Assembly: GCA_051870875.1 (NCBI GenBank)
Contig: JBJECG010000005.1
Coordinates: forward strand, 1-16,190
Reading direction: 5' to 3'
Length of the DNA: 16,190 nucleotides
Source of the DNA: Aphodosoma sp051870875
GTDB taxonomy: Bacteria; Bacteroidota; Bacteroidia; Bacteroidales; Paludibacteraceae
Below the pieces are notes generated by a model. The model saw only the letters and a program-made list of their open reading frames with translations, made no database searches and was not told where the DNA came from. The position numbers were made by a program, and so were the translations under genes. Positions 14,115 through 16,190 of this stretch are shown piece by piece; positions within the stretch are counted from its first letter, which is position 1, and every line of letters starts with the position of its first letter.

Positions 14115-14146
14115 TTTGGCATCTGCCTTCATTTTTCGTATCTTTG
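14115..14146 (+). promoter_or_regulatory. Promoter for ftsX-uppP-truB cluster
   Basis: TTTG (14115-14118), a 20-base spacer and TATCTTTG (14139-14146) match both promoter elements of the phylum. The expected start near 14152 gives a leader of about 35 bases to ATG 14187. It also argues against the upstream in-frame ATG at 14154, which would leave the message essentially leaderless. It is nearly identical to the rlmD promoter at 9361-9392. Confidence 0.85.
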
Positions 14147-14186
14147 CCGAAATTTGTGTACTACACTTTGGCTGATCAGAATCGTT

Positions 14187-15071
14187 ATGTCAAAAAATCA
14201 TCGTAAAACATACCGCGAATCGTTTTTCAATCTTCATTTCACATCCACAATAAGCGTATCGCTGGTTCTGTTCATAGTAGGGATCATATCTTCGCTATAT
14301 CTGACAACAAACCACATATCACGGAAAAACAGGGAAAACATTTCGGTTTCGCTTATACTGAGCGATACTATCAGCCAAAAAGACCTGCACCGCATAGAGC
14401 GTTACCTGAATGCCGCCCCGTGGGCAAGTCGGGTGGAATATATCAGCCGCGACAGCGCGCTGCAGGAGCATATCAACGCCATCGGCGAGGATCCCACCAC
14501 GTTTCTGGGCTACAATCCGCTCAACGCATCGTTTGAAGTATACCTCAGCGCGGACTACGCTTCGGTTGACAGCATCAACAATGTGGTAAAGCCCAAAGTG
14601 ACCGTATTCAACGGCATCACAGAAGTGGCCTACCAGGAAGATATTGTAAGGCTGTTGTCTCGCAACATAAACCGTCTGTCGATAATATTCACACTGATGG
14701 CAGGAGTGTTGCTTTTTATATCTATAGTACTTATAAACAACACAATAAGACTTTCAATATACTCAAAACGGTTCCTGATCAACACTATGCAGCTGGTGGG
14801 GGCAAAGAATTCGTTCATCCGCAGACCGTTCATCCGCCGTTCGATGATGAACGCCCTCATTTCCACATTGATATCCACAACCATGCTTGTAGGTGTGATC
14901 TACCTCATACAAATGCAAACCGGTACCTCATTCAGCATGATACGGTTTGAGATACTTGCACCTTCGATAATCCTTATATCCATCATAAGCGTCATAATCA
15001 ACTACATATCGACTGTCATGGCTGTCAATCGCTATCTGCGTATGCGTACCAGCCAACTCTATTTTGTATAA
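14187..15071 (+). CDS. ftsX: Cell division protein FtsX (permease subunit)
   Basis: FtsX is the membrane partner of the ATPase FtsE. The pair controls peptidoglycan hydrolases at the division site. The 294 residues show the family topology: a cytoplasmic N-terminus, TM1 (about 20-42), an extracytoplasmic domain (about 43-160), then TM2 (164-186), TM3 (223-242) and TM4 (257-280). The loop MQLVGAKNSFIRRPFI (201-216) is the characteristic FtsX motif. I chose ATG 14187 because the promoter places transcription start near 14152 and because MSKNHRKTYRESF fits the family; an ATG at 14154 would add 11 residues. No ftsE lies beside it, so the ATPase must be encoded elsewhere. It is followed after 29 bases by the DUF3098 gene. 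Confidence 0.93.
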   Translation: MSKNHRKTYRESFFNLHFTSTISVSLVLFIVGIISSLYLTTNHISRKNRENISVSLILSDTISQKDLHRIERYLNAAPWASRVEYISRDSALQEHINAIGEDPTTFLGYNPLNASFEVYLSADYASVDSINNVVKPKVTVFNGITEVAYQEDIVRLLSRNINRLSIIFTLMAGVLLFISIVLINNTIRLSIYSKRFLINTMQLVGAKNSFIRRPFIRRSMMNALISTLISTTMLVGVIYLIQMQTGTSFSMIRFEILAPSIILISIISVIINYISTVMAVNRYLRMRTSQLYFV

Positions 15072-15100
15072 ACAGGATTGAAACACAAAAACGCATTACA

Positions 15101-15316
15101 ATGAAAAATTTTGCCTTTACCAAAACCAATTACGTGATAATAGCCGTATCAGTAGCTGTAATCGCTTTGGGGTTCTGCCTTATGTACGGCAGTTCGACTG
15201 TCGATGAATTCAACCCCAACGTGTTCAGTTTCCGCCGCATCACACTGGCACCCATTGTCTGCATGATCGGCTTCATATCAATGATAGCGGGCATAATGTG
15301 GAAATCGAAGAAATAA
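15101..15316 (+). CDS. DUF3098 small membrane protein
   Basis: A 71-residue integral membrane protein of the Bacteroidetes family DUF3098, function unknown. Family features are the start FAFTKTNYVII, TM1 (about 10-29, ending GFCLMYG), a short polar link (STVDEFNPNVFSF), the conserved RRITLAPIV (46-54) and TM2 (about 49-67) with a lysine-rich tail. The invariant-looking RITLAP segment and the position between ftsX and uppP make the call secure. The placement suggests a role in the cell envelope or division, but that is inference from context only. The gaps on either side are 29 and 28 bases, so it is probably co-transcribed with its neighbours. Confidence 0.9.
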   Translation: MKNFAFTKTNYVIIAVSVAVIALGFCLMYGSSTVDEFNPNVFSFRRITLAPIVCMIGFISMIAGIMWKSKK

Positions 15317-15344
15317 CCATAACACAATCTGTCCCGCACTTGAC

Positions 15345-16157
15345 ATGAATACACTCGAAGCGCTCATACTTGGTGTCTTGCAAGGCCTTACCGAATTTCT
15401 GCCCGTGAGCAGCAGCGGGCATCTTGCTATAGGACAGCAGATATTGAATTTGGACACATCACCGGCCGACAACCTGTCGTTCACCGTTACGGTCCATGCC
15501 GCCACAGTACTCAGTACCATAGTGATATTGTGGCGCGAGATAGCGCATCTGTTTGTCGGTACGTTTACCACTACAAAATGGAATGCCGACAAGGAGTACG
15601 TAGCCAAAATACTGGTGTCGATGATACCGATATTCGTGGTAGGCATATTTTTCAAAGATGATGTAGAGTCGATATTCGGCAGCGGACTGGCTGTCGTGGG
15701 CAGCTGCCTTATAGCGACGGCTTTGCTGCTGACTTTTGCTTATTATGCCAAACCGCGCCAAAAAGAAACAATCTCCTGCTTGGATGCCTTCATAATTGGT
15801 TTAGGCCAGGCGGTGGCCGTACTGCCGGGGTTGTCGCGCTCCGGTACTACAATAGCCACTGGTCTGATACTCGGCAACAAAAAGGAGTCGGTAGCCCAAT
15901 TTTCGTTTCTGATGGTTCTGATACCGATTATAGGTGAATCATTGCTCAATATAATAGACGCGGTAAAAGACCCGTCGCTCATAGCCGATGGCATAGGTTT
16001 CAGGCCGATGGCTGCAGGATTTATGGCTGCATTCGTGTCAGGATGTTTCGCCTGCAAGTTCATGATCAATCTTGTGAAACGTGGCAAACTGATATATTTT
16101 GCCGTCTACTGTGCAGTTGTCGGAATAATAACTCTTTGTTTCAACTACTTCGGGTAA
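15345..16157 (+). CDS. uppP: Undecaprenyl-diphosphatase UppP (BacA)
   Basis: UppP removes a phosphate from undecaprenyl diphosphate at the membrane, regenerating the lipid carrier for peptidoglycan and other surface polymers; extra copies give bacitracin resistance. The 270 residues are usual length. The two active-site motifs are present: QGLTEFLPVSSSGH (13-26), with E17 and H26, and PGLSRSGTT (161-169), with R165. The rest is hydrophobic, consistent with a polytopic membrane protein. The start at ATG 15345 places the first motif at the standard position. The stop codon directly abuts the ATG of truB, implying coupled translation. This is the last complete gene in the window. Confidence 0.96.
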   Translation: MNTLEALILGVLQGLTEFLPVSSSGHLAIGQQILNLDTSPADNLSFTVTVHAATVLSTIVILWREIAHLFVGTFTTTKWNADKEYVAKILVSMIPIFVVGIFFKDDVESIFGSGLAVVGSCLIATALLLTFAYYAKPRQKETISCLDAFIIGLGQAVAVLPGLSRSGTTIATGLILGNKKESVAQFSFLMVLIPIIGESLLNIIDAVKDPSLIADGIGFRPMAAGFMAAFVSGCFACKFMINLVKRGKLIYFAVYCAVVGIITLCFNYFG

Positions 16158-16190
16158 ATGGATTTTATCAAAGGAGAACTGATATACATC
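16158..16190 (+). CDS. truB: tRNA pseudouridine-55 synthase TruB, 5' end only
   Basis: Only 11 codons are inside the window, reading MDFIKGELIYI. This resembles the N-terminus of Bacteroidetes TruB (a short acidic/hydrophobic lead before the KP-x-x-W-TS motif), and truB following uppP is a known arrangement in the phylum. The gene starts with no gap after the uppP stop. TruB makes pseudouridine at position 55 of tRNAs. The catalytic region lies beyond the end, so the call leans on gene order. Confidence 0.7.
   Translation, partial: MDFIKGELIYI

Noticed and set aside
1..16190. CRISPR arrays, tRNA or rRNA genes, insertion sequences, phage or defence genes
   Set aside because: No direct-repeat arrays, cloverleaf sequences, transposase motifs or terminal repeats were seen; the region reads as conserved core genome.

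Overview
This window is a gene-dense stretch of housekeeping chromosome from a member of the Bacteroidales. All 16 genes I can support lie on the + strand. The lineage call rests on four things: promoters of the Bacteroidetes form TTTG-N19/20-TAnnTTTG, almost no Shine-Dalgarno sequences, phylum-restricted families (DUF3098 and a probable DUF6913), and gene order (era-der; ftsX-DUF3098-uppP-truB). Heavy use of ATA for isoleucine and the protein sequences would fit the Muribaculaceae, but I cannot prove family level. I see no mobile elements, CRISPR arrays, tRNA or rRNA genes, or phage genes.

Layout: (1) 5-2374, two ribosome-assembly GTPases, era and der, closed by a long hairpin terminator (2432-2487). 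(2) 2470-9076, a promoter embedded in that terminator, then ligA, a DUF6913-like gene, a secreted TraB/GumN-like protein, dapA and a large exported TPR protein, with gaps of 3 to 50 bases that suggest one transcript. (3) 9077-9470, a 394-base non-coding gap ending in a clear promoter, then rlmD (an iron-sulfur rRNA uridine methyltransferase) and a CCA-adding-type nucleotidyltransferase. (4) 12375-13872, the translation operon infC-rpmI-rplT with its own promoter, a candidate structured leader before rplT, and a 24-bp perfect hairpin at its end. (5) 14115-16190, a promoter followed by ftsX, a DUF3098 membrane protein, uppP and the first codons of truB, which runs off the window.

Together the genes cover ribosome assembly and modification (era, der, rlmD, rpmI, rplT), translation initiation (infC), tRNA maturation (cca, truB), DNA ligation (ligA) and cell-envelope supply (dapA, ftsX, uppP). 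I found no convincing new multi-gene system. The observation most worth following is infC: the reading frame demands an AUC start codon, preceded by the only consensus Shine-Dalgarno sequence I see among these genes, in a phylum whose ribosomes mostly ignore that signal. Secondary points are a nearly duplicated 33-base promoter before rlmD and ftsX, a terminator/promoter overlap before ligA, and folded RNA candidates in the rpmI-rplT spacer.
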